This document shows positions 9,849 to 23,240 of a stretch of DNA of 64,000 nucleotides, piece after piece. Made by a program: the position numbers and the translations under genes. The DNA is taken from assembly GCA_934045075.1 (NCBI GenBank), contig OW203722.1, forward strand, positions 26,652,944-26,716,943. Reading direction: 5' to 3'. Position 1 is the first letter of the stretch, and every line of letters begins with the position of its first letter. The notes under the pieces were generated by a model. It saw only the letters and a program-made list of their open reading frames with translations. It did no database searches and was not told the origin of the DNA. Source of the DNA: Yponomeuta sedellus (Eukaryota > Arthropoda > Insecta > Lepidoptera > Yponomeutidae).

Positions 9849-12800
9849 CCAACGTTGTTTGTATACGGACGAGCACTAAGAATAAGATGACGCCGTAAAC
9901 TAGTCGGTGGAGTTTTTGAATTCACTCAACTCTTCGGGTCTTCCGTACCACGGCATTGTTCTAAAAGAGGCCACACCAATAATTATAATGCTTCTGCAAA
10001 ACTTGAAGCCACCAAAGCTTTGTAACGGAACTCTGTTACAAGTTTAAACACTTCGTAGAAATTTAATTGATGACTATTAATAAGTCACAGGGTCTAAGCT
10101 TAAAAAATACGCGGACATAGATTTGCGGGCAGATTGTTTCTCCCACGGACAATTTTACGTGGCTTACTCGCATAATAGGCTGTTGTCACCGCTAAACACA
10201 GAAGTAACGTAGTTTATAAGGAAGTTTTATAACGTACGATTATAATTTTAAACTCATCATAACTCATCTTAAATTAATACAATAGCTGCAATTTGGCACA
10301 AATTTCTCAACTTTCATTTAGGTACTCTTTACGTGAATGATTTTCCGTGTCTTCAGGTTTTGCGAAGGGATGTCTTTCTTACAAGTACACATAAAGAGGA
10401 CTCACTCTACTCTATCAATTTCTATCCCAAATATCCTCTACATTCTATCAATTTGTATCCCAAACAAACGCAAACGAAGTTGCGTGCAAAAGCTAATAAA
10501 TAATATCTTCTTCTTCTTTTGGTACCATCTCCTACCGGAGGTCGGCTATCATTGTAACAATTTTGTCCCATGATGTTGCGGCTCGGAAGAGTTCTATGTT
10601 GCTCTTGTTGAACCACTGCAAGATTTTGGAGCCAGGACGTTTTCCTGCTCCTGGGTCCCTGAATATTGGCTTGTAGAATGAGTTGCGGCAGATTGTAACC
10701 TAAATAATACAAGCGCAGCATTGTGTTGATACAGTACAGAGCTGCGTGCCATAAAAGACTCATCGCGACAATTACTCGTATTTAGTGTAAAAGATCAATG
10801 CTAGTACTGCCGATCAACAAAGCCAACCAGGAAAGAAGCAGAGGCAATGTAATACTTCAATAGTGAACCGTTACAATAGGGACCATCAGTTCCGAAACAG
10901 AAAATAAGCCCTGCCGAGGAATAAGTACCTGCCCTTGGTTCGCGCAGACAAATAATATCCTCAACAACGAAAATCGAGTCAAGTTGTACAATTAAACTAT
11001 ATTGGAGTCGTGATCTATTTAGAAAGTTGCGCAAACTTGTTGATTGCACAAACATTTCAAATGCCCAGTTTTTATTTAAAAATGAAATGTTTAGAAAGTG
11101 TAATAAATATTAGCGAATTTTATTACCAATAAATACATCTACCGTACATTTTATGTGCCACTAATAAACCGTCGGAAGATTCGTGATTAAGGCACCCGGT
11201 AACGGCAGTAGAGCTGTCACGTCGTGTATGCGTAACGATGAGTATACCGAAATAATTCTACCTGATTCGTTCCGGTAAGAAATCAACACAAAATTGAGAT
11301 ATCAATCCAAGGAACCGACCAATAAAATGTGCAAATGTGCAAGCGAGTGCGAGGCACACCGCGCCGACGACACAGTGGCTCCAACTGGTCCCCTACCCTC
11401 TGCTACTTTCAAAACTCACATCATAAAAATTAAGTGTCCGAGTTACTCATATCTCAGCACAACGCTCGGTAATTCAAGGCAATTAAGGTGCTATGAAAGA
11501 TGTAGATCATCCATCATAGACTAAACTTAATATAATATGTACGAAGAGCAAGGCCAGTGGAGGCAGATTATACATATTAGGTTAAATAAAATGTCCACGA
11601 CCATAATAGTAAACAGAAAATTTGTTTACAGTCTTTTATATATTGGTAGACTCCACTTATGGTAGGTAGGTGGAGGGTGGCATCATCTTCAGTAGTTGAT
11701 TAATTTAGGCGCGCGTCCGCCACTTGTTTGTCTGCTATTGACCCTGCCCTCTCGCTAACACGTTTTCAACGCGTATGACGACGCGACGACGCGTTGACTT
11801 CCAATAAACAATCATCAACGGTGTCAGCGCGACACACTGATACAAAATTATGCCTGGAGGTAAAGAATAATTCTAGGAGCACGACATGCATAAGGACAAT
11901 GATCGTTTCAACAAGGAAAAAGATCAAGGGCCTAATTATGCGCTTCAAATCTGTCAAATTCCATACCAATTTGACAGACGATTGGAATCGTTCAGGATTT
12001 GATGGGGGTGACGTTGGAGCAGAGCGGTATCTGAAGTGCTATGGTAAGGAGTGAGCGCAGCCGAGACGACGCCGTGCAGCAGGCAGGTGTGTCGGCTGCT
12101 GGAGAGCCTTTTGTTACTCATCACACGTGAACCGGTTTAGCTTCATTCAATAAAAGCGACTGCTCAGTTTTCTCTTTAAAATTTAAGCAAGCAAGAGAAC
12201 TTTTGTTGTGCATTTTTGCCATAGACTCGTTTTAACCGCAATCTTTGTCATATTGAGTTAAATATTTGATTAGTATTAGAGTGCAACCATGAAATTACTC
12301 ACACTCATCTTAATTAATTTGAAGAGGTTTTCTATAGTAAGTTTGTGCAGGCAAATGTGCATGGTATGAAGAGTTTGAATATGACCAGTTAGGTAAGGGC
12401 CGAATAAGGAATATAACTGTCTCGGCCAAAGGTGATGAAGAGAAGATGATGAATGAAGAACCGAGATTTGATGAAAAAAGACGAATTTAATGTTCTAAGT
12501 TAATGATTTACAAAAAAAGGAGACGGCACGTATCGCCGCTGTTATGTAATATATGGAATGATTGAAAGATGGATGTACCCTCGATGAAGTTTGCGGCCCC
12601 CCGCACCGCGCGCCGCGCTCTTGTAACGCCTTGCTAATTAGGGTTCTTCGGCAGCATTTAAAGCTTGTGGACCGCTCTTCGTACTACACCTCTCTGGGTG
12701 TAGACAATAACCAATCAGGAATATAGGAATATTATTATGACGAATCAGGAACAAATCTACAATACGATTGAGACGGCCGACAAACACAGGTTAGGCGCCG

Positions 12801-13265
12801 AGAGCGCGATTGACCAGTTACAGTCAAATTGCAGCTTCAGACTAAACAGGTTAGCTACGAATACGATGTCAGCGTAACTGATCCCAAACATTGTTTTTTT
12901 AATCATTGAGTCGTGCGAGCATTGCATATAATCAAATACTTATTTTAGGCAGATCTGATGATTTATGCATTGCGTCAAAGAGTCAAACTACGTATAACAT
13001 ATTGAAGTATTTTCGAATGCTCATTTCTGGTCCATCAATAAATGTGGTACATACTGAAATTGAAACGTAAAATGTGTATGAAAGCTGCATCGAAAGCCTC
13101 ATTTATTGCAAGCGAATAAGAATACACACCTTTAATTTTGTAAATTTTTAACATAAATACGGAGTTTTCGACTTTATTTAACTTCGAAATTTCGACTAGA
13201 CAGGGTGACGTTTCTAGTAAATATCTATAACATGCAGTCACACAAAAAGCTACGTGAGTACTTGA
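9849..13265. other. Mob2 intronic sequence
   Basis: AT-rich with small CpG-rich patches near 12590-12625. Open frames present are short and show no domain or splice context. I see no gene. Confidence 0.35.
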
Positions 13266-13382
13266 ACTATTTAATTATTTTTTATTATTATTATAACGTT
13301 TATTTCAGACTTTAAATCAAATCCATATTACAACAGATACACAAATAAAATGTTAGTTACACAGATAATTGCTTACACTATG

Positions 13383-13949
13383 TTAGTACTTATTATTACT
13401 ATTTAAATGAATCCTAACCCAGTGGGTTAGGAAGCGACCGTCAAACCGGTCCGCTATGCACGCCAGGATGCCGTTGCCGCTGGCCCGCAGCCTACTCAGT
13501 GCTGCGGCGCAGCGCTTGCGAAGTGTGGCGTGAAAGCCGTCGACGCGGGCGCTCGCGAACATACTCGACGCACTGCACCAGCGGGGCAGCCGCAACACCA
13601 CCCTGAGTGCGTTGTTGTATTGGACACGGAGGGCACTTAACGACTTGTGGCTGTATTTAGTCCATAGGCTGCTAGTATATAGTGATATACAGTATGCCCT
13701 AAACAGCGTAATTTTTACCTCCGCTGTACATCGACTAAACCTACGCGCTACCATGTTCGCTCTGGTTGCCAGTGCCCTCCGCTCCCTTTCTATGTCTAAA
13801 TCATCCTTCAAATCCTCTGTAAGGACATGGCCAAGATATTTGAAGGATGATACCCTATTTAGAGCAGTTCCATTAATAGAAACAGGTGGCACATGATAAG
13901 GATACCGTTTACCCGCCCTAAAAACCATCATTTCACTTCTTCTTTTCAT
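13383..13949 (-). pseudogene. LINE ORF2 C-terminal part, shifted frame
   Basis: This frame encodes the part after the polymerase core: SSFKYLGHVLT, a run of arginine-rich sequence, then SLYTSSLWTKYSHKSLSALR and a basic C-terminus ending in the repeated motif region. It overlaps the upstream frame by 17 bases at an A/G-rich stretch (GAAGAAGAAAAG), where one or two bases have slipped. The thumb and C-terminal parts are otherwise open, so the break is recent. Confidence 0.75.
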
Positions 13950-15318
13950 TGTATTTTAGGCCATGCTTCTCGGCGTAATTTACACATATATGTAACAGCT
14001 GTCGAAGTCCTCGGATTGACGGGCTCAGCAGCACCATGTCATCTGCATAGCTAATATTATTAACGCAAATGTTATCGATATAACAACCGACATGAGTGCT
14101 GCCAAGCTCGCCAATAAGCTCGTTGACATACAAATTAAATAATTTGGGCGATGTAAGTCCCCCTTGTCTTACCCCACATTCCAGTCCGTATGGTTCAGAT
14201 AAATCGTTCGCCCACCTGACTACATTTGTTTGGTTTTGGTACCAGCATTTGAAAATGTTGATTAGATCAGTCGGTAACTTAGCGTCTACGAGTTTTTTCC
14301 AAAGGATATCATAACTAACCAAATCGAATGCTTTTGATAAATCCAAAAAACAAGCGTATATCGGAGTCTTTCTATCGACATAATACCCAACAGTGTGCTT
14401 TACGCTTAATATTGCGCTTTCGGTAGACAGCCCGGGCCGAAAACCGAATTGTGCATCGTGAAATTTTAAATATTTATCAAGCTGTGCGTTTAACAGACTA
14501 TCCAGCACCTTAGCTACAGTAGTTGCCAGCGATATAGGCCTGTAGTTCGAACTGCTCGAGATGTCTCCTGTTTTGTTTTTAACAATAGGAACTACGATTG
14601 TTTTGGTCATTTCATACGGCAGATATGAGTCACCCATACAAAGAGTAAACAGCATGGCTAGGACTTCAGCCAGGTGGGGTCCAGCATATTGAAGATGCTC
14701 GACACTCAAACCGTCATGACCAGGCGACCTTCCTCTATGCATATGTTTCAAAACGTGAATGACGTCACCCGCCTCGAACTTTGTTGTCAGCTCAGTTCCC
14801 GACGGTTGAGCGTCGATCACCTCACTCGATTTGCCTAGTGGAGGTTTTACAGAAAAAGTGTCCCTGAATAAATTGGCAATTTCTGTATGGTCAGTGATAC
14901 CCTCTACACTTACAGGTAAGCCCGGTCGACCACTCAACAAGTTTGTGCGTTTCCAAACCTGACGAAAGTTTTTCTTTGCATGATGCGATGCAATTACATC
15001 CATTTTAATTTGATCTTGGTGCCGTTGACACCATTTTAACTTAGATTTAAATACTTTTCGGCTATTGCACATCTCATCATACAAAGGGCCTGCTCTCGAT
15101 TTGCCATGCAGTACCCAGTCTTCGAACTTGCGTCTTGCGTCCCGATGAGCCTGACTTACATGCTTATTCCACCCCACTATCTGTCTCCTTTTTGTGCCTG
15201 ATGGGCCCTCATGGGTAGCCATCGATGCTTCAACCAGGGTACTAAAATTAATGAAACCTCGAACCAAATAATGCTCTAATTTAACCTGGCTAGGCCATTT
15301 GAGGCCATTGGACGTCAA
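13933..15318 (-). pseudogene. LINE reverse transcriptase core
   Basis: The 461-residue frame contains the reverse transcriptase motifs in order: RSPGHDGLSVEHL, YRPISLATTVAKVLD, FGFRPGLSTESAI, a DLSKAFDLV motif, GVRQGGLTSPKLFNLYVNE and the catalytic YADDMVLLS. The roughly 150 residues before motif 1 are typical of the linker after an endonuclease, but the endonuclease is absent. The frame ends just after the YADD block at the slip noted for 13383-13949. The enzyme would copy its own RNA at a nicked target; this copy cannot make a complete protein. Confidence 0.9.
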
Positions 15319-15340
15319 TCAGTGAGGGAGTTGATGTAGT

Positions 15341-16889
15341 GTGGTCTGCAGATTTCCGGAGCCATTTTAAGTGAAAGGGGTTCTTCAAACGAAGCGGACT
15401 GGGTTAAGCTCAGCGCGTGTTGCAATCAGAATTCCGAATTATAAATTGTGGCTGGGAATTTATAGATAGAGCAACGTACTGATTATTTTGCGGTCACCAA
15501 TGTGATAGCTCTGCAGTGTGTAGCGATGTAGCGATGGAACAGCAGAGAGTCCGGCCCGCAGCCAGGCGGCGCCGCCGCGCGTTGCATAAAGGGTCAATTA
15601 GCCCGCTCCAGATTGTGCAACGAAACTAATAAAACATTTATCCAATTGAGATTTCCCTGTTAGCTGAGCGTTGGAACGCCTATGTTGCAGTAGTGGCAAG
15701 ATAATTCTAGTTTGATTTACTTTATGAGAAAACTCCTCACTGTGCGCTACTCGAACGCGAAGCGAACAAAGGAGAGAAATTATCTAAGCGCAACACACAT
15801 GACCTCGTACATTTTAACACACTCGACACTTAGATAAACAGTCAAAGCGGGTCGGGGAAAGATCTGGCTTGTGTAGCTGAATGAAGCCGATTTGATTGTT
15901 TCGGATGAAAAAACAGAGGTGGCGGTGGCAGGCGGAGGCGGTATCAAGGAGCCGCCGTCGCGTCGGCGGGCGATATTGCGCGAGGTCGTGCTTTGTCTCG
16001 CTACGCTCTACTCTCAGTTAATACAAACAACGTGACATCAAAAGATCCCGAGCGGTGGGCCATTGTGCCATGGCACTTTGCTCCAGCCGCATCCGGTCGC
16101 AGCGGAGATAGCTAACTCATTTATTTACTCTATACATATATTCTTTCAAAAAGCGCTCTGGACAGAACCCAAAAAACAGTTGTGGTTACCGGCGAACAAA
16201 ACGATATACTTTATTCAAATCACAGGTAAAAGGCGCATGAAACTGGGATCATTCACAACTTTACAAGGCGTAGCGACGTCATCGCCAACTCATATGTGCG
16301 AGTGTGCGCGCGTGTGGCGCGGCGCGGCGAGTCGGCGATAGCGACTGCTGCTGGCCGCTTGCACAACGCGCACAAACAATGGCAATGAGCGCGCCGCCGC
16401 GGCCGCTCGGCTCGGCCTCGACACACTGCCCGTTCGCTAAACTCACCGATGTTGGTTTACACAAATAACATAACAGTCTTGACGCGTCAGGAAAAGTGAT
16501 GCATTACAATTTAATGCTCTATATAGAGATTATAAGTATCGGTTGTTTGTGAGCATGCTGAGAAGCTAGTAACTCCCAGTAAAATGACCTTGTGGCGAGC
16601 TGAGCAGCACGGCTACTTGGAATATCGCAATAAAACCGAGCAGTGAGCTGTATGTGACATGTAATCGCGGACAGGAAGCCCTCTAATGGAAAAGGCTCCC
16701 TATAAGTCAGTCTCGTGTGGGCCGGCCCTACTATAACACGCTTCTAAAAGAATATACGAAAGTGATTTTTTTTTTTTATAAGAGATTGTCAACCTAATTA
16801 GCTAGCGTGAAGCATCAATTATGTTCCATTGCGATAAATGTAATGAGTCGTACAATTATGGTGCAGAGTGATTGCCTGATTGCCACAGG
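15341..16889. other. Mob2 intronic sequence with CpG-rich patches
   Basis: Patches at about 15555-15590, 15915-16010 and 16260-16440 are rich in CpG. On the minus strand 16464-16441 reads as a short ATG frame up to a GTGAGT, but it ends in phase 0 and does not fit the Mob2 shared exon. These may be regulatory islands or unidentified promoters. Confidence 0.3.
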
Positions 16890-17105
16890 AAAGAAAATTC
16901 AATACATGCGGAGCCAACTTAGCCGCGGGTTTCCTTGCGATGTTTTCCTTCACAGTTAGCGTGTGATATTGCTCCTAAAAATTCGCAGATGCACGTAACT
17001 TTGAAAATAAACAAAGTCATAGTACATGCCCGCACTGAGAATCGAACCTGGGTCTCTCGCGTCCGAGCCCATTCCTATACCACCGCTTGACCGCAAACCA
17101 ATATA
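16890..17105 (-). repeat. tRNA-derived SINE remnant
   Basis: Read on the minus strand, 17099-17026 is tRNA-like, with GGTTCGATTC as B-box near its 3' end. It is followed by a body containing GTGAAGGAAAACATCGCAAGGAAACC, a phrase typical of lepidopteran SINEs. The reading is interrupted by substitutions, so it is an old copy. Confidence 0.6.
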
Positions 17106-17782
17106 AAAATATCTCACAGTAGAGATTGGTCTTGGCTCCCTAATAATAACTTTGGTTCGGGTACACAGTAATCCGGGGCTATCTTTGACCGATCCAAATA
17201 CCGTCTATTATTTTCAACGTTTCATTTATGTGTTTCTTTATTGTCGTTGAAGGTGCCAATTTTGTTTACGATGAAAATTATGGCAACCTATCTTTGCCCA
17301 CGGGTTTGCTCACGTAGAAATCACTTTGTGATTAATAGAAGAGTAACAGGAAAAACAAAAAAAAACCGTATGGGTACAATGCTTTTGGCTTTGGTTTTTT
17401 TTTGTATCAAAAAACCTTATCATGCTTCAAGTATAAAAAGTATTGACTGAGAATATTACATCCTATTTCGCTCACGCGTTGTTTATTTCCTCTACCAAAA
17501 AATCATCCCTATTGGATGTTTACGTTATAAAAGACTTATCCGCTTAACGACTATTCAGTAAGTCAGTCAGTGGTGCGGTAGATCGGTCCGTGAGTCAATC
17601 AGTCCGGCTATGTTATTTTGCAAATATATATACTAGTGAAGAGAAGTGTACGCGGCTGAGCAACTAGCGCACGTTACAAACCAGGTTCAGTGGCTCGCGG
17701 AAACCGGTCCGAGCCCCTCCACACAGCCCCACACTACTATACTATACCTGTACCATCAGTGCCGCCGATTCCAGACTACGAC
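17106..17782. other. Mob2 intronic sequence
   Basis: AT-rich sequence with poly-T and poly-A runs. No exon or named repeat is seen. Confidence 0.35.
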
Positions 17783-17806
17783 ACTTACCTGAAAACAAAC
17801 AGACAA
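17783..17806 (-). promoter_or_regulatory. Recursive splice (ratchet) site in the Mob2 long intron
   Basis: On the minus strand a pyrimidine-rich tract TGTTTGTTTTCAG ends at 17789 and is followed without a gap by GTAAGT (17788-17783). An acceptor fused directly to a strong donor with no exon between them is the signature of recursive splice sites in long fly introns. It lies within the Mob2 intron, 12.6 kb upstream of the shared exon, on the correct strand. Confidence 0.6.
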
Positions 17807-19929
17807 AACATGTTACAGCATACGTAAGCAAATTGATTCGTTTGTCTACGCTAGCAGGAAGTGCATCGAGCACCACTGGACTGTGTCGGCGCGGCGGGGC
17901 TCGGCAGATACATGTAACAAGTGTTACAGTAGCCGTAATATACGTGCCTATTGCAGCTAGGGCTTGTAATATTTGCTCATTGTTATTGCACTCAGCATTT
18001 AGAAGGTGATGACTTGATGAGTCCAACTTCATCCAGAATTTGAACGACTCGGAAGACAGACACAAGTTCGTTACCGCTGCAACCTTGAAGGTCCAGGCCC
18101 TCCACAGCAGAGCACCATGCAGCACGGGACCAATGAATCTGGCAGTCAGAAGCCATTCTTGGCTCCAATAGTACGTAGAAAACTTATGTATGGGTAATTA
18201 TATGCAATCAGGCAACGCCTTGCTCAGCATACAATATGATAGTAATACCACTATTTTATAATTGATGAGGAACAACATAAGGATTCAAGAAAGTGACTTG
18301 ATAAATTACTATTAGTCTGTACTAGCTTTGCATGTACGGAAAATCAATATCTGTGCTTTTCCCTATTCAAAAATATTGTCAGTGACACGCAATGCTCGGA
18401 TAAGTACCTAAAATTAACAGGTTAAAATAACTCAATTTAGTCTTAACTTTTTTGGAGCCGTCTACTGCGATTGTATTTTTTTCAAGTGAATTGCTTAAAG
18501 TTAGACCAGGGTGATCGAATTGTAAATATTGAAATAGATTAAAAAATCAGAGCAAGTTACTCTCTGGAGGCCCATTACAAGTAAAAAAACTAGAATCATT
18601 TAAATTATTTGACATTAACAATCTTCAAAGTAGGTTAACTACGCATAAACGCAAAGTAGGCTCTTAGACTAGACTCCTGCACGGTTAGCATGCACGTTTT
18701 GACTCTCTCTTGATGTCGAGTGAGAGACTTAAGTGTACGTGCCACGTCGAAGACGACTGTGGCAGCCGAGACTCGAGAAGTCGAGACAGCCAGTAGACTG
18801 CGGTCTTGTGTACCTAAAAGTATAGTTATTGCCATCGTCACACTAATATCATAAAGGTGAGACTTTGTGAGTGTGTGTATGGTAGTTACTTCTTCACGTC
18901 TAAACGGCTGCAGCGTTTTTAATGTTTGTCCTGTATGTTTAACTGCAGGAACATATTATATAAATAAAAGTGTTGTGTATTTATCTGACTACACTGCAGA
19001 AATTGTAAGTAAATTATTTATTACCGATTGCGGAACATAACTAAAAAGTTAAGTATTGCGTTTCGTTCCAACGCAAGTTATTAATCAAAACGATTCATTT
19101 TTAACTGATATTTTTAATGCACAAGCATTACAATAGTCGTAATAAAACCTATATAGATTATTTTCTTCCCTGGTTTTCTTTTAGCTACGACTGGGTCTCC
19201 AGACATCTCTCGCTCCCTAATGCCAAATTCAAACTCGGCTGATATAAACTCATGTTATAAACCATATGCCATGTTACCCCGCTATAGACAAGGCTCGGTC
19301 GACTTCGTCTCGGCCGCGATCGCCATGTTAGCGTTGAGATATTTCTGGCAAAACAGAGAAACTGACATTTTTGCGTATCGAAGGCGCGGCATAGGAACTG
19401 ATCTAGCTGCAGTGTTCGAAAACACCAAATTATTCGAATATTTAAACAAGCGAATATTCTAATAACTTCTGAGAGTAAGGCCCGCCCCACTGTCTTACAA
19501 TCCTCCACCAATCCGGACATGGCCCCCGTGATGAAGTATGGCCTAATCTTTCTGCGATGCAGAAAGAGACCCGTGCCCCAGCAGGGTACATACAAGGGTT
19601 GATATCGATTTAAAACGCATATTAGTAGATGTAGCTAAGCTAACCAGTCTAATAACACGAATGGAACGACAGGACGGAGGCGAGGCGGCGGTGACACGGC
19701 ACGTTGTAATAAGTGTTGCGAGATATCACTCTGTCTCTCAAGTTAGTGCTAGAGGGTAGCTCGAGGATCTTCAAAAAGGGAAACAGAATTAATATAATTA
19801 TTAAACACTTCGATATAACATATTCACTATTAATTTGGAGTACGAGGCACTTTCACGTCATGATTTAAAAACTTCCTTACAATATGATCAGTTCTTGGTC
19901 CTATGATAACAAGACAAAAATATCACCAT
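17807..19929. other. Mob2 intronic sequence
   Basis: No supported exon. Short minus-strand frames around 17742-18125 and 19185-19595 have no recognisable domain. Confidence 0.35.
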
Positions 19930-20045
19930 CATTAAAATTTACCGGCTGAGGCCATTTGTACAAATCAAAGTATGGGCACGTGCAGCGGTCCGCAGTGGGA
20001 TCGAACCCAAGACCTTGTAACGGTGCAAACATCTTTACACCAATT
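19930..20045 (-). repeat. tRNA-related SINE fragment
   Basis: The minus strand has GGTCTTGGGTTCGATCCCACTGCGGACC, with a clear B-box GGTTCGATCCC. It is followed by GCACGTGCCCATACTTTG, a tail phrase seen in lepidopteran SINEs. The 5' part of the tRNA head is decayed. Confidence 0.5.
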
Positions 20046-22659
20046 TTTATATTTCTTTTTCTACCTATCACTTTCAAATATTTAAATTATGTCACACATT
20101 TTTCGATTTCCCTCATTTTCATCAGTTACCACCTCACATCTTGACTTGATCTAACTATTTTTACCTGCTTATCCGTTTTTATCCAGTTTTCTGTTTTTAT
20201 TATAAAATATAAACTAAATAAAACTGTACAATAAAGCACAAAGTTAAAAAGTCGTTCCAGTTTTATTATTTACAAAAGTTTTACAACACTTCAACCTGTC
20301 TGTGTAATAAATAAGGCGTAGTTATTACTAGACAAACGTGGCAGCCATACAGCTGCATCATAGAGCATCGCTCAGATTGCGCTCCTGCAACGAGCCAAGT
20401 ATTTCGCTCGATTGAAGCCGCAGTAGGTTTGACTGCGGCAAGGGGATGCGGGCGAGCACCGCTCCGCCTCGCTTGCGACATCGAGGCCAGACATGTTATT
20501 GTTGTGGGCACGAAGCCTTGCGCAGCGACGTGACTGTGCCGTCCCGTATCGGCACGACCGGCCTGACAGTGCCACCTACGTGATACCGCTATCTACTTCC
20601 CAAATCGTTCAAGGAAAACAAAGATTATTTGAAGCGACTAACCATAATCCGAGTGACGCGGATCAAAGGTCATCTGCAGGCGCAGCCGGCTGAAAACACA
20701 TAGCGCGATGCGCACTGGCCTCGCCCGCGTACTCCCTCATCATTAGCCTACCCAACAACGCAAGTACTTAAGACACTTTTCTACCACATTCAAGGCCCGT
20801 GATGATAATAAAATATTACATCTGTGTCCATTACAGTAAAACTATATTATTTCCACGTATAAGATCAAAAATTTGAGCCGGGGACCATGCAGACACATTG
20901 AGGTTGATATAACAGCAGCACAGGGTTGTTCAAACCACAAGAGGCACCGACATGCCACAGGGGTGCGGTGGCGCGACGCTGCCACTTTCCCACGCAGGGT
21001 CGGCCCGATTCAGCGATCGATGCAACTATCAGCACGTAACACGAAATGACCTTATGATCACCAACAAAGCCCTGTTATAGTCCAGACAATACGTAATGTA
21101 TTCCACTAATCGCACGATATACCTACAAGTCGCCCAAGTAAGGATGAAGTAAATGATAGCTATTACGTCTTCCGATGGGCGACCTTCAACCGATGTTTGT
21201 TCAGGTGGTCGTCTAACAAAGCAGATCGACGTCCCAGAGTGGCGCGGCGCGGTGCCGGGCTCGATGAATGCAACTCGCATTGTTGTAGCGCGGCGTCAGC
21301 GCCGATCTTCGACGCCAACAGTATGAAAGCCGGATGCGATCGCGGTGTTCATCGAAACGCAACAAGGCAGGTCGACTAACTGCGCGCGCCGCTTTCCACG
21401 CGCACCGCAGCTCAGCAGCCGCGCTGTAGCGAGCGGGGCCGCGGCTGCCACGGTGGTAGCTAGCGCGAGCAAAAGCGCTCTCGTACCCAACTAAATTTTA
21501 CCAGGTCGAGTTAACGGACCAGTCTCTACCTTCAACCCGGAACAATAAAAACGAACGGCAAATTCTTGGGAATTTAAAATGTGTGTAGGCAAGGCAAAAG
21601 TAATGACCAGGTAAGATCATTGTCACGATGCGGCGGTGCGTGAGCGCCCGGGCCCCACTTTCTAGCCCCGCGTGACACGTGCCTGCGCCGCCCCGACTCA
21701 TTCTTATAAGCATAGTCTACACAAGCAAGCGCTCTCTGGTAAACAGCCGACCTAAAGGAACCTTACTTATAGAACGAAGTTCGACCACAACTCAGTTCGG
21801 AAACATGACACACGGTTGTAGTTGTGTTGCGCCATTGTGTGGGGGGTGATCCACCTTCACTAAGTACGACGATCTTGAGTCCTGCGTTTACAACAAGACA
21901 GAGCGTAAGCACACTCAAGTGTAAGCACACTTGAGTAATTGATTCGCACACTTGAGTAATTCTTTTTAATGCATAGAACAAACACGTGGCAACACAGCGA
22001 GACTGATAGAGGTAATGAGAGCAGGCAGCTGATAACTGGTAAATGGAGCAGCGATAGCGCGGGCGATGGCCGTCAGTTGGCCCGTTAGACAATGCAATGT
22101 GGTCGTCAAGAGCTGCTGGCCCTCGTTGACAACGCGGCGTAACGCGCCGCGCCGCGCCGCGGCCGCCTCGCCGCTGACCTGTGCAGGATTGTTACCGTTG
22201 CGCGCTCAGCTAACTTTCACCGCAGTTAAGTTCCGTCAGCGCAGCGAAATACTACTTAGTATCGATGTTCACCAACATAGATCGTCTCAGCTGACTGCAT
22301 CTAAGGATACGTAAGGAAGTCTATTGAATGGCATATCCACATATAGAGAAGAACCTACTTAATAGAGCAATCAACGACGTTGCTGGTTGCCGGCCGGGCG
22401 GAGCAAATCAAAGTGGACCAATAACAATCAAGAAGAGTCGCTCGCTCGAGGGAATCGTGAAAATGAGCAGAGTGTATCTAATGGATGTAACGCTCTATAC
22501 CCATTGCGACGGTGTCGTCACGACGCGGTTGGAGTGAAACTCATAATTAAAGCATTTAGGGAAAACGGTTCAAACAGTTCGTGACGAAAATTTATCCATA
22601 AATACTTGACTTTATCATCTTGATAAGACGTTTCCATTCATGTAGAAATAAGAAATTTA
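20046..22659. other. Mob2 intronic sequence with GC-rich islands
   Basis: CpG-rich parts lie near 20430-20560, 21240-21480 and 22130-22190. A minus-strand frame starting at 21490 (MGTRALLLALATT...) resembles a signal peptide, but no donor fits. At 21903-21962 the motif CACACTTGAGTAATT is repeated and partly inverted. No gene is assigned. Confidence 0.35.
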
Positions 22660-22775
22660 TTTCATCAAATGAAATGGTTTATTCAAAGTAGCGGCATTAG
22701 CATTACTAGCGCAGTACAGTAGCTGCGGCTTAATGAAAGTTACAATTCAAACTAGGTGTAAATTTCAAATATTAT
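22660..22775 (-). repeat. CR1-like LINE 3' end fragment
   Basis: The stretch shares GTTTATTCAAAGTAGC, GCGGCTTAATGAA and TTACAATTCAAACTAGGTGT with the LINE copies at 27805 and 61955. Read on the minus strand it is the 3' UTR end of that family. Only the last ~110 bp are present, with a small insertion. Confidence 0.6.
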
Positions 22776-23240
22776 TTATTTCGTCCCAGGCGGACATACA
22801 TCGAACAAATAAGGGGTGTATTAGCAAAGGGGAAGATAGAAAGTACCCGGAACCGGCGTGCGTGCATGCAACGACTTATGAACGTTGATGAAGCGAAGGT
22901 GATCTGTCAGGATCGTGGCAAGTGGCAGTCCCTGGTCTCTGCCTACCCCTCTGGGATACAGGGGTGAGGTTATGTATGTACGTATGTATATCATCAAACA
23001 TACGTACATTCTGTTTGTTGAATGTCAATGTAGAATGTTAGCAGCTGCCTTTAGGTTAAGTTTGATATGGAGCAAAAATGTAGCGAAAAACCGTTCCGTT
23101 AAGTTCGTTCGAGCTTTCATTAAATCACATTAAGTGCGTGTTAGTTGTTGGTACATACCTATCAAGCTAACTACTAGAGTAAGTCCAATGTGTGCCAAAA
23201 GTTGATCCATCCAGTTCCATGCAGCACGCATGGTACCTAC
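22776..23240. other. Mob2 intronic sequence
   Basis: Non-coding. A minus-strand GTATGT at 23158-23153 could serve as a donor for a frame ending LLAHIGLTLVVSLI, but its phase (1) does not fit the Mob2 shared exon. Confidence 0.3.

Larger units (their letters stand above)
13266..15340 (-). mobile_element. 5'-truncated non-LTR retrotransposon (LINE)
   Basis: A minus-strand LINE. It comprises the region upstream of reverse transcriptase, the reverse transcriptase, a C-terminal part, a short 3' UTR and an A/T-rich tail built from repeated TAA near 13275-13290. The endonuclease domain is missing, so the copy is 5' truncated, as is usual after target-primed reverse transcription. The protein pattern places it near the Jockey/CR1/Daphne group; I cannot fix the clade by eye. 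It lies inside the Mob2 intron region in the same orientation as Mob2. Confidence 0.85.

Noticed and set aside
16441..16464. Short ATG frame ending at GTGAGT as a Mob2 first exon
   Set aside because: It ends in phase 0, while the shared exon needs two leftover bases.
21296..21490. A signal-peptide-like frame MGTRALLLALATT on the minus strand
   Set aside because: No usable donor in a phase that fits Mob2, no other gene nearby, and no further domain.
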